Shown here piece by piece: positions 1-6,248 of a stretch of 7,096 nucleotides of DNA. The notes beneath the pieces are model-generated. The model saw only the letters and a program-made list of their open reading frames with translations. It was not told the origin of the DNA and made no database searches. The DNA comes from an uncultured Marvinbryantia sp. (GTDB taxonomy: Bacteria > Bacillota > Clostridia > Lachnospirales > Lachnospiraceae). The translations under genes were made by a program, and so were the position numbers. Each line of letters starts with the position of its first letter. Position 1 is the first letter of the stretch. The stretch lies in contig CANQJX010000094.1 of NCBI GenBank assembly GCA_947624335.1, forward strand, positions 1-7,096, given 5' to 3'.

Positions 1-292
1 GATTCAGTTCATACTCGGCAAGCCCGGTAGTGCGGCCCTGCGTACCCGTAACGATCTTTGCTTTCATCACGTCGCTTCCCGGTCCGATTGGTTCCGTACC
101 GCTCATGTCCTGCCCCGGTCCCTGATGCCCTGCGTCGATCACCACCAGGGGGCCGTCCGTTTTTTCCTTCTTTGGAGCGCTCTCTCCCACGCCTGCCAGA
201 ACAGAAGCGGACGCGCTGCCGGCCGGCAGCAAAAGCAGGGCGGATAATATCCCCGCTGCCATCATCTGTGTTCTTCTTATGATTTTCTTCAT
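1..292 (-). CDS. Secreted N-acetylmuramoyl-L-alanine amidase, N-terminal part (cut by window edge)
   Basis: The first 97 residues are visible; the rest lies beyond the left edge. The protein starts at an ATG (292-290) preceded by a good ribosome binding site, AAAGAGGTG at 298-306, five bases away. Residues 1-29 form a signal peptide: basic start MKKIIRR, hydrophobic core, and a likely signal peptidase I site ASA|S after residue 29. From about residue 48 the sequence reads LVVIDAGHQGPGQ, which is the opening strand and first zinc-binding histidine (H56) of the Amidase_3 fold. It is followed by EPIGPGS (68-74) and TTGLAEYELN (88-97), segments I associate with clostridial members of this family. 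Such enzymes cut the bond between MurNAc and the stem peptide during cell-wall turnover. The remaining zinc ligands and the catalytic glutamate are not visible. The gene has its own promoter and is separated from the cellulase by a terminator, so it is a separate transcription unit. Confidence 0.85.
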   Translation of the reverse strand, partial: MKKIIRRTQMMAAGILSALLLLPAGSASASVLAGVGESAPKKEKTDGPLVVIDAGHQGPGQDMSGTEPIGPGSDVMKAKIVTGTQGRTTGLAEYELN

Positions 293-340
293 GTTTGCAC
301 CTCTTTACCGCTTTCCGATATCTCCGTTTCCTACACCGCC

Positions 341-370
341 ATTATATATGCCATGCGGCGAAAGCGTCAA
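341..370 (-). promoter_or_regulatory. Sigma-A-type promoter of the amidase gene
   Basis: On the minus strand there is a -35 box TTGACG (370-365) and a consensus -10 box TATAAT (346-341) with an 18-bp spacer. Transcription would start near 334, giving a leader of about 42 nt before the amidase start codon. The match to consensus is strong and the position directly downstream of the cellulase terminator fits. Confidence 0.75.
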
Positions 371-401
371 TATGCTGTTCTTATCTTTCCATACGGGCAG
401 T

Positions 402-438
402 AAAAGAACGCCTGCGGATTCGTTTCTCGCAGGCGTTC
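402..438 (-). terminator. Rho-independent terminator after the cellulase gene
   Basis: A perfect 11-bp inverted repeat, GAACGCCTGCG (406-416) and CGCAGGCGTTC (428-438), encloses an 11-nt loop. Read on the minus strand it is followed by TTTTA (405-401). It begins 33 nt after the cellulase stop codon and would end the four-gene transcript before the amidase promoter. The T-run is short (four), but the stem is long and GC-rich. Confidence 0.8.
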
Positions 439-470
439 CTGTTTCGTTCAGCGGTTCTTGTTTTCCGCGC

Positions 471-1958
471 TTATTTCACAAATTTTACCGACGTTACTTT
501 ATTGCCGCCGGACGCCGAGCTTACAATAAAGCCGACGTTGTTTACCGATTTTTTGGCGGCGATCTTTTTATTGTAAGATACCGGCCGGATGGTAATGTAC
601 TTGCTGCTAAAGGCGTACTTTCCGCACCATTGCTGGTTCTTTTTGATTGCGTCCCGGAAATTTACCTTTACTTTCCAGTTGGTAATCTTTTTCTTGCTGG
701 TATTTTTGATTGTCAGTTGGTACTGCGTATAATAACGCTGGCCGTCGTACCACGAATTTACCGCTTTTACCGAAGCCTTCGCATACTTGGCGGAAGCCGT
801 TACGGATTTGGAAGATTTTGCGGCCTTTTTCTTCTTCGCGGTTGTTTTCTTTTTGGTTGTTTTCTTTTTCGTCGTTTTCTTTTTGGTCGTAGTCTTTTTC
901 TTTGCGGCTGTCGTCTTGGACGAGGTCTTTTTAGAGGTCGTTACCGCGGCGCTCTTTGCCAGCTTCCCGCCGTACTTCTTTACCAGCCACTGCCCGGATT
1001 TGCTCAGATCCGACCATTTCCAGCCGGACGCTTTTTTCGTGCTGGATTTCAGCAGCGCGCTGGACTCTCCTTTGTTGGAAAGATTCCATGCCACATAGCC
1101 GATGCCGTGTTTATTCAAGAACGTGATCCACTTGTCGCCCTCCGAAGTATTGAGCGACCCGTTTCCGGAGGCGTCGCTGATGCCGAATTCGCTCACCAGC
1201 AAAGGCAGGCCCGCTTTGATCGCCTTCTCCGCTTTCTGGCGGTAAGATTCCTTGTGCGTACCCGCGTAAAAATGCAGGGCGTATACCAGGTTGGAATAGG
1301 AAAGCGGGCTTTTTGCCGCTTCGTCCACATCCTGCGACCAGGTGGGCGTTCCCACGATAATGATTGCGTCCTTGTCGATCTTGCGGATTGCGGCGATTAC
1401 CGTGTTTGCATAGCTCTTAATATTCTTCCAGCTTCCGCTGTTCCCGCCGTTCGGCTCGTTGCAGATCTCGTAGATCACGTTATTATAATTTTTGTATTTC
1501 TTCGCCATCTCCGTAAAGAAGCTGACGGCATCCTCTTTAAACTTTTTATCTGTAAACGCGCCGGAATCGTTCAAAACATGCCAGTCGATGATCACATATA
1601 AACCGAGATCGGTCGCCGCCTTTACACCTTCGTTTACCTTCGCTTTCAGAGCGCTTTTACTGCCTCCCGAACGATATCCGCCGTACTCCGCCGTGTACAT
1701 GGCAAGGCGGACCGTATTTGCGCCCCAGTTATCGCGCAGGTCCTTAAACGCCGCGTAGGACACATATTCCGGGAACCACGCGAGACCGTGCGTACTCACG
1801 CCCTTGATCTGGAATGTTTGCCCTTTTGCGTTGACGATCTTCGTCCCTTTTACGGACAGCTTCCCGTTTGAGGAAACGGGCGTCGCGCCCGCCGTGCAGG
1901 ACAGCGCCGCAAGCAGCAAAAGCAGTGTGATAATTCCCCATAATCCTTTCTTTTTCAT
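471..1958 (-). CDS. Secreted GH5 endoglucanase with lysine-rich linker and CBM2-like module
   Basis: A 495-residue extracellular cellulase. Residues 1-25 are an export signal (KKK start, leucine-rich core). Cleavage could be by signal peptidase I after AGA25, or at C21, because AALSC fits a loose lipobox. Residues about 29-330 are a GH5 catalytic domain resembling subfamily 2 of Bacillus cellulases. All eight conserved GH5 positions seem present: R84, H127, N167, the acid/base E168 in YEICNEPNG, H229, Y231, the nucleophile E257 in LLVSEFGISD, and W291. Residues about 335-385 are a Lys/Thr/Ala linker. Residues about 392-495 resemble a family 2 carbohydrate-binding module, with W403, W428 and W444 as likely cellulose-contacting aromatics and a GF near the end (476-477). 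It should cut internal beta-1,4 bonds in cellulose or mixed-linkage glucan. The ATG is preceded by AGGAGGAG (1971-1964). It is the last gene of the cluster, 24 nt after the reductase. Subfamily and CBM family are by recall, not search. Confidence 0.9.
   Translation of the reverse strand: MKKKGLWGIITLLLLLAALSCTAGATPVSSNGKLSVKGTKIVNAKGQTFQIKGVSTHGLAWFPEYVSYAAFKDLRDNWGANTVRLAMYTAEYGGYRSGGSKSALKAKVNEGVKAATDLGLYVIIDWHVLNDSGAFTDKKFKEDAVSFFTEMAKKYKNYNNVIYEICNEPNGGNSGSWKNIKSYANTVIAAIRKIDKDAIIIVGTPTWSQDVDEAAKSPLSYSNLVYALHFYAGTHKESYRQKAEKAIKAGLPLLVSEFGISDASGNGSLNTSEGDKWITFLNKHGIGYVAWNLSNKGESSALLKSSTKKASGWKWSDLSKSGQWLVKKYGGKLAKSAAVTTSKKTSSKTTAAKKKTTTKKKTTKKKTTKKKTTAKKKKAAKSSKSVTASAKYAKASVKAVNSWYDGQRYYTQYQLTIKNTSKKKITNWKVKVNFRDAIKKNQQWCGKYAFSSKYITIRPVSYNKKIAAKKSVNNVGFIVSSASGGNKVTSVKFVK
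840..902 (-). repeat. Tandem 15-bp repeat encoding the KKKTT linker units
   Basis: This stretch encodes cellulase residues 353-373: one KKKTTT unit followed by three KKKTT units. The DNA copies are similar but not identical (ACC/ACG threonine codons vary), so the array is slightly degenerate. It lies inside the longer lysine-rich linker (about 804-938). Such arrays can change copy number by slippage, altering linker length in frame. Confidence 0.8.
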
Positions 1959-1982
1959 AATGTCTCCTCCTGTTCTACCCCA

Positions 1983-3008
1983 TTATTTTCGGCTGTTTTC
2001 AAATTCCCGGAAATCCGCCGCGCATTTTTTCAGCATTTCCCGAATCGGCAGATGGTACGGACAGCGGCTTTCACATTCGCCGCATTCGATGCACTCCTCC
2101 GGGCGTACCTCCAGCGTCTGGTAGCGGCTGTAGCCCCATTCGCCCAGATCGTACCGCTGCAAATATCCCGCAAAGAGAAATACCCCGGAAATATTGATCC
2201 CCACGCTGCAGGGCTGGCAGTAATTGCAGCGCCGGCAGAAATGTTCTCCAAGCTGCTCGCGCACCTGCGCGATCTTTTGCGCGTCTTCCTCGTCCAGCGG
2301 CCGTTCTGCTTCCGCCGCCGCCAGATTCTCCTGCGCTTCTTCGACGCTGTACATTCCGGGAATAACAACCGTTACGTCCGGGTTTGCGCAGACGTAGCGC
2401 AGCGCCAGGGCGGCGTCCTCGATTGCCCCTCCCGCAAGCGGCTTCATGGCAATAAAGCCGATGTTTTTCTTTTTGCATTCTTTCATAAGCGGCTCGCCCT
2501 GGGATTCCACAATGTTGTAAGGGAACATGATGGTTTCTACCCAGTCGAGCGTCAGGGCGCGTTCAAATACCGAAATGGAATGTGCCGTCAGCCCAAGATG
2601 GCCGATCTTTCCCGCCGCTTTCGCCTCCAGAAGCGCTTCCAGCGCGCCGCCCGGAGCCAGCACCCGATCCAGATCTTCCATGCTGGGATTATGAATCTGA
2701 TACAGGTCAATGTAGTCGGTGCGAAGATTGCGGAGGCTGATTTCAATATCTTTTGCCATCGCCTCTTTTGTGCGCGCCATGCTCTTGGTCGCCAGCACGA
2801 ACTGATCGCGCATGCCTTCCAGCGCGTTTCCCAGAAGTTCTTCGCTGACCGTATAGCCGCGTGCGGTATCAATATAGTTTACGCCCCTTTTTGCCAGCGC
2901 GCAAACCAGTTCTTTCACTTCCTGCTCGCTGCTTTTCTGTATGGGAATCCCGCCGAATCCCATTCTGGAAATACGCAGCCCCGTTTTCCCCAGCGTAACA
3001 TAGTTCAT
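1983..3008 (-). CDS. Aldo/keto reductase with C-terminal 4Fe-4S domain
   Basis: A 341-residue cytoplasmic oxidoreductase. Residues 1-235 form an aldo/keto reductase barrel: start MNYVTLGKTGLRISRMGFGG, then the catalytic tetrad D47 and Y52 (IDTARGY), K75 (LATKS) and H106 (QIHN). These enzymes reduce aldehydes or ketones, usually with NADPH. The C-terminal part carries eight cysteines in two groups, C258/C261/C264/C267 and C306/C309/C312/C316, the last followed by proline as in ferredoxin-type 4Fe-4S motifs. This architecture is a recognised anaerobe branch of the family annotated as having a 4Fe-4S dicluster domain; the natural substrate is generally unknown. The start has GGAGGG (3020-3015) six bases upstream. 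It sits 34 nt after the GH13 gene and 24 nt before the cellulase, with no terminator either side, so it is probably co-transcribed. Its link to polysaccharide use is inferred from position only. Confidence 0.9.
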   Translation of the reverse strand: MNYVTLGKTGLRISRMGFGGIPIQKSSEQEVKELVCALAKRGVNYIDTARGYTVSEELLGNALEGMRDQFVLATKSMARTKEAMAKDIEISLRNLRTDYIDLYQIHNPSMEDLDRVLAPGGALEALLEAKAAGKIGHLGLTAHSISVFERALTLDWVETIMFPYNIVESQGEPLMKECKKKNIGFIAMKPLAGGAIEDAALALRYVCANPDVTVVIPGMYSVEEAQENLAAAEAERPLDEEDAQKIAQVREQLGEHFCRRCNYCQPCSVGINISGVFLFAGYLQRYDLGEWGYSRYQTLEVRPEECIECGECESRCPYHLPIREMLKKCAADFREFENSRK

Positions 3009-3042
3009 AGCTTACCCTCCATAAGAAAATCTGCGTTTCTGT

Positions 3043-5136
3043 TTAAATCGCTTTGTATACGGTTCCCGAATGCGGCGGCAGCGTAAGCGACGCTTCTCCG
3101 CCGCTTATTTCATACAGCACCGCGGTAGTATGATAGCCGTATTCGCCGGTCTGGATAACCTGAAGCAGATGATCGTCGTCGTCAATGCCGATATCCCTTG
3201 TCCAAACATTCCGTTTCATTTCGTCGCCGCTGTTGTTAAAGACGATCAGATACCGTTCTTTTCCGAAAAAGCGCCCGTATGCGATAAACTGATAACCGGT
3301 TTCCACAATTTTTACCGAGCCTTTTTTGAGCGCTTTGCTGTCTTTGTGAATCTGTATCATCGTTTTATGGAAATCGATCAGCGCGCGATCCTCTCTGCCC
3401 CAGGGATACGTCCTGCGGCTGTCCGGATCGGTAAATCCGCAAACGCCCGCTTCATCGCCGTAATAGATGGTCGGCGCGCCGGGCCACGTCATCTGCATCA
3501 CCACCGCTTCGCGCAGAACGGCTGTGCTGACGTCCTGCTGCGCTGCCTCGCTTCCCAGAGCCGAAACCCGTCCCACTTTGTGGTTGGTCCGCGTCAGGAA
3601 CCGGGAGTGGTCGTGATTGGAAAGTTCGTTCATGGAAACCTGCAGGGACGGCGCCAAAAAGCTGGTCATAAAATGTCCCATCGCCCATTCAAAATGCGCG
3701 CCGTTTCCCAGCATATCCTGCCGGAATTCATCGCTGTGCTTCTCCATGCCGGTAAAGAACCAGGTCATGGGTTCCATAAACGCGTCGTAGTTCATTACCG
3801 TATCCCACTCGTCGCCCTGCAGCCACGCGCGGGGATCGCCGTAGTGTTCCGCCAAAATCAGCGCCTGGGGGTTCGCGCCCTTTACCGCCTCGCGGAATTC
3901 TTTCCAGAACTGATGGTTATATTCGCTTGAAAAGCCCAGGTCGGCGGCGACGTCCAGCCGCCAGCCGTCCGCGTTATACGGCGGAGAAACCCACTTTTTC
4001 GCAACTTCCAGAATATAATCGTGCAGCTTTTGCGAATTTTCATAAGTAAGCTTGGGAAGGGTATCGTGTCCCCACCAGCCGTCGTAGTTCGGATTATACG
4101 GCCATGTGCCGTGGTTAAATTTAAAGAAGCTGTGATAGGGGCTCATCTCATCGATGTAAGCGCCCTTCTCATATCCGGGCTGGTTCTCGTAAATGCGCTC
4201 GCGGTCCAGCCATTTGTTAAAGGAGCCGCAATGGTTAAACACGCCGTCCAGGATTACCCGCATATTGCGGCGGTGCGCTTCTTCCACCAGCTTGATAAAC
4301 AGGCGGTTCCCCGCCTCCAGATTCTCTTTATCCGTCACTCTGGTAATATAGCGTTCGGCGCGGGAGTTTTCACATTCCCCTTCTTCCAGCAGCCGCCCGG
4401 TGTCCTTGACAATCTTTCCGTAATGCGGATCAATATAGTCATAATCCTGAATATCATATTTATGATTGGAAGGAGAGACAAAGATGGGATTAAAATAAAT
4501 CACATCCACGCCCAGCTCCTGCAAATAATCCAGCTTATTGAGAACGCCCTGCAGGTCGCCCCCGTAAAACTCGCGCACGCCCATGTTCGCGGGCGGCTTG
4601 TGCCAGTCTTTTACCGCGTTTACCTGGTCTCCGATATAAAAATATTCCCGGTCGCATACATCGTTTGTGGGATCCCCGTTGAAAAAGCGGTCCACAAAAA
4701 TCTGATACATCACCGCCCCCTTTGCCCAATCGGGGGTATGGAATCCCGGAACCAGCATAAAGCGGTACTCATCCCGGATTTCCCGCGCCGTTCCGCGCTT
4801 ATCGTAATAGCAGACCAGCCTGCCGACTAAGATTTTAAAGCAATAGCGAATACGCTTGATGCCCACGGGCACCTCTATTTTGTAATAGTCAAAATATCCG
4901 TCCTCGCGGTCAAATTCCATCAGCAGCTCCTGATCTTCCAACTGCAGATAGACCGCGTCAACATTATCTCGTTTCGACCGGAAGCGGATGGTCACCGTAT
5001 CTCCCGGTTCCGGTTCCATGGGGGTAACAAAATTTTCCGTCTCATCGCTGAACAGTGCGGACGCGGTAAAAACAGGCCGCATCCCCAGAATATAAAATTG
5101 TTTGTCATTAACCAGCGTTTCTTTTTCCCAATTCAA
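3043..5136 (-). CDS. Cytoplasmic GH13 alpha-amylase family enzyme (neopullulanase/cyclomaltodextrinase-like)
   Basis: A 697-residue protein without signal peptide, so probably cytoplasmic. Residues about 20-130 resemble the N-terminal immunoglobulin-like domain of neopullulanases and cyclomaltodextrinases; about 137-590 is the catalytic barrel (AVMYQIFVDRFFNGD at 141-155); the rest is a C-terminal beta-sandwich. The GH13 conserved regions are visible: D297 in ILDGVFNH, nucleophile D395 in GWRLDVAAD, acid/base E430 in LILAEHYG, and H508-D509 in SNHDHSR. LPKLT (360-364) stands where the neopullulanase group has MPKLN. Expected activity is hydrolysis of alpha-1,4 and possibly alpha-1,6 bonds in maltodextrins, pullulan fragments or cyclodextrins, yielding maltose and glucose. 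About 35 extra residues (241-275) lie between the HKYDIQDYDYIDPHYG segment and the helix before region I. The start is TTG, chosen because of the ribosome binding site; the first internal ATG (codon 19) has no convincing one. It follows the ROK kinase by 42 nt. Exact specificity cannot be read from sequence alone. Confidence 0.92.
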   Translation of the reverse strand: MNWEKETLVNDKQFYILGMRPVFTASALFSDETENFVTPMEPEPGDTVTIRFRSKRDNVDAVYLQLEDQELLMEFDREDGYFDYYKIEVPVGIKRIRYCFKILVGRLVCYYDKRGTAREIRDEYRFMLVPGFHTPDWAKGAVMYQIFVDRFFNGDPTNDVCDREYFYIGDQVNAVKDWHKPPANMGVREFYGGDLQGVLNKLDYLQELGVDVIYFNPIFVSPSNHKYDIQDYDYIDPHYGKIVKDTGRLLEEGECENSRAERYITRVTDKENLEAGNRLFIKLVEEAHRRNMRVILDGVFNHCGSFNKWLDRERIYENQPGYEKGAYIDEMSPYHSFFKFNHGTWPYNPNYDGWWGHDTLPKLTYENSQKLHDYILEVAKKWVSPPYNADGWRLDVAADLGFSSEYNHQFWKEFREAVKGANPQALILAEHYGDPRAWLQGDEWDTVMNYDAFMEPMTWFFTGMEKHSDEFRQDMLGNGAHFEWAMGHFMTSFLAPSLQVSMNELSNHDHSRFLTRTNHKVGRVSALGSEAAQQDVSTAVLREAVVMQMTWPGAPTIYYGDEAGVCGFTDPDSRRTYPWGREDRALIDFHKTMIQIHKDSKALKKGSVKIVETGYQFIAYGRFFGKERYLIVFNNSGDEMKRNVWTRDIGIDDDDHLLQVIQTGEYGYHTTAVLYEISGGEASLTLPPHSGTVYKAI

Positions 5137-5142
5137 GCCTTT

Positions 5143-5150
5143 TCACCCTC
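5143..5150 (-). promoter_or_regulatory. Ribosome binding site supporting the TTG start of the GH13 gene
   Basis: Minus-strand GAGGGTGA lies six bases before the TTG codon at 5136-5134. Its GGTGA part matches the 3' half of the Shine-Dalgarno consensus. The first in-frame ATG, 54 nt further in, lacks a comparable site at proper spacing. Confidence 0.6.
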
Positions 5151-5170
5151 AACCTAAATTCCCTGATACC

Positions 5171-5199
5171 ATTTTATACTAAATGGCGGCAAGATGCAA
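5171..5199 (-). promoter_or_regulatory. Possible internal promoter ahead of the GH13 gene
   Basis: At the end of the kinase gene the minus strand has TTGCAT (5199-5194), a 17-bp spacer and TAAAAT (5176-5171). Transcription would start near 5164, about 28 nt before the TTG start codon. The -35 hexamer and spacing are identical to those of the promoter before the kinase. Two small inverted repeats overlap it: ATGCAA-CCC-TTGCAT (5194-5208) over the -35 and CCATTT-N6-AAATGG (5169-5186) over the -10. It may allow separate expression of the last three genes. Only sequence similarity supports it. Confidence 0.35.
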
Positions 5200-6051
5200 C
5201 CCTTGCATTGCCCGCAGCGAGGTATTTTCTTCCACAAGGATTTGGATTCCCAGTTCCCGGCAGGTTTTTTCCAGCTTTTCCCCGAAATAGATCAGGCTTT
5301 TGGAAATCTGTCCGCCGATTACCAGAACCGCCGGGCGAAAACTGCGAAGATAAGGCTCCATGCACGCGTTTACAAGTTCTCCAAATTCCCGGTACACCGC
5401 AAGCGCGCCCGCGTCGTTTTTCTTGCACAGTTCAAACAGCTCTTTCCCGTCCCGTTCCGTTCCCGTCAGCCGTCTGCAGATTGCTTTGAGTCCCCGCGAC
5501 GAAAGATAATCGTCCACCACCGAATCGCCGAACGGCTCGGCGTAGATCTGCCCGTTTTCGGGAACGCCCTTTCCGCCTGTGCGGATCGGAGCGCCGTTTT
5601 CCATGAAAGCGGAACCGGTTCCCGTCCCGATGCACAGGCAAAGGACCCTCTTTTGTCCCGCCGCCTCTCCGCGCGCGCAGACGCCCCGCGCAAACGCCTC
5701 GATGTCGTGCATAAAGAACATCCTGGCCCCCCGCAGGCAGCCTTCTTTCTTTTTGATTTCTTCTTCCAGCGACAGCCCATAAATGCTCTCGTACTTATCC
5801 AGCCCTCTGATATAAGAGACGCCGCGCTCATAATCAAACGGTCCCGGAAAGGCAAAGCCGATATGCTCCGCTTCCTCATCCGGACGGGTCTGCCGCAGGC
5901 GCGTCAGAATCGAACAGAAATTTTCGATCACCGTCTCTTTCGATTCCTTTGCTTTTGCGTCAAATTCCATAATCCCGCCAAGCAGATTCCCCGCGCGGTC
6001 AAACACGCCTCCCTTGATCCGGGTGCCGCCCACATCCAGTAAAATATCCAT
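5179..6051 (-). CDS. ROK-family sugar kinase (glucokinase-like)
   Basis: A 290-residue cytoplasmic protein of the ASKHA fold. It opens with MDILLDVGGTRIKGGVFD (phosphate-1 loop, D6), has the probable catalytic base D116 in FMHDIEAFARG, the phosphate-2 motif IGTGTGSAF (141-149) with GTG repeats, and VLVIGGQIS (242-250), the adenosine-site glycines. The closest role is ATP-dependent phosphorylation of glucose or a related hexose, which would process glucose released by the GH13 enzyme next door. Unusually, the ROK signature ExGH is PENGQ (E165, Q168) and the zinc motif CxCGxxGCxE is absent; instead the chain goes straight to FGDSVVDDYLSSRGL. Sugar specificity is therefore uncertain. The frame is open further upstream, to an ATG at 6138, but those codons would cover the -35 and -10 boxes, and the ATG at 6078 lacks a ribosome binding site. 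It is the first gene of the cluster. Confidence 0.87.
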   Translation of the reverse strand: MDILLDVGGTRIKGGVFDRAGNLLGGIMEFDAKAKESKETVIENFCSILTRLRQTRPDEEAEHIGFAFPGPFDYERGVSYIRGLDKYESIYGLSLEEEIKKKEGCLRGARMFFMHDIEAFARGVCARGEAAGQKRVLCLCIGTGTGSAFMENGAPIRTGGKGVPENGQIYAEPFGDSVVDDYLSSRGLKAICRRLTGTERDGKELFELCKKNDAGALAVYREFGELVNACMEPYLRSFRPAVLVIGGQISKSLIYFGEKLEKTCRELGIQILVEENTSLRAMQGLHLAAI

Positions 6052-6058
6052 CCTACCG

Positions 6059-6063
6059 CCTCC
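6059..6063 (-). promoter_or_regulatory. Ribosome binding site that fixes the kinase start
   Basis: GGAGG on the minus strand lies seven bases before the ATG at 6051-6049. The upstream alternatives at 6078 and 6138 are disfavoured: the first has no such site and overlaps the -10 box, and the second lies upstream of the -35 box. Confidence 0.75.
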
Positions 6064-6076
6064 GTCTTCTCCCTTC

Positions 6077-6105
6077 ATAATATAAGACAAGCGCAAAGTA
6101 TGCAA
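6077..6105 (-). promoter_or_regulatory. Sigma-A-type promoter of the four-gene carbohydrate cluster
   Basis: Minus-strand -35 box TTGCAT (6105-6100), 17-bp spacer, -10 box TATTAT (6082-6077). Transcription would begin near 6070, leaving a leader of about 20 nt carrying only the GGAGG site. It is placed between the ftsH-side terminator and the kinase start. The -35 is one of moderate quality, compatible with activation or repression at the adjacent palindrome. Confidence 0.65.
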
Positions 6106-6116
6106 GAGCAAACAGA

Positions 6117-6131
6117 CTTTGCGCCGCAAAG
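6117..6131. promoter_or_regulatory. Perfect palindrome upstream of the operon promoter, candidate operator
   Basis: CTTTGCG-C-CGCAAAG is a perfect 7+1+7 palindrome centred at 6124, about 54 bp upstream of the inferred start of transcription. One further CGCAAAG half-site occurs at 6092-6098 inside the promoter spacer, exactly 33 bp (about three helical turns) from the equivalent arm. This is the geometry of a dimeric regulator site. The regulator is unknown and none is encoded in the window. A short hairpin of no function is the alternative. Confidence 0.45.
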
Positions 6132-6149
6132 AAAACATCCTCCCAACGT

Positions 6150-6179
6150 AAAAAAGGCAACCGCTCGGCTGCCTTTTTT
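6150..6179 (-). terminator. Rho-independent terminator between ftsH and the kinase operon
   Basis: Arms GGCA (6156-6159) and TGCC (6170-6173) are flanked by six A's and six T's, with inner CCG/CGG pairing. As minus-strand RNA the stem is continuous (GGCAGCC with GGUUGCC, containing one G-U pair), followed by six U's. As plus-strand RNA the same place has an A-C mismatch. The hairpin is therefore best suited to stopping minus-strand transcription from ftsH or from the candidate promoter at 6249-6257. Confidence 0.85.
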
Positions 6180-6248
6180 GGAGAAGGTATTTCTTCTTAT
6201 GGGGTGTTACAAAAACTATATAATGTATTGGGGGGTTTTACGATACTA

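Noticed and set aside
800..930. A histone-like or DNA-binding domain suggested by the lysine-rich stretch
   Set aside because: The stretch is in frame within an exported cellulase, between catalytic and binding modules, so a linker is the simpler reading.
279..1601. A 440-codon plus-strand open frame
   Set aside because: It lies opposite the well-supported cellulase; its phenylalanine/leucine runs are the complement of lysine codons in the linker. It has no family motifs and no ribosome binding site I can see.
2052..3086. A 344-codon plus-strand open frame
   Set aside because: It mirrors the aldo/keto reductase gene on the other strand, has no recognisable domain, and reflects the codon bias of the real gene.
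6101..6114. A catabolite-repression (cre) site, TGCAAGAGCAAACA, over the -35 box
   Set aside because: It has about three mismatches to the 14-base consensus, including loss of the central CG, which is normally essential.
6052..6138. An N-terminal extension of the ROK kinase by 29 residues
   Set aside because: The region contains the -35 and -10 boxes and the GGAGG ribosome binding site for the ATG at 6051; family members begin with the DVGGT strand right after the start.
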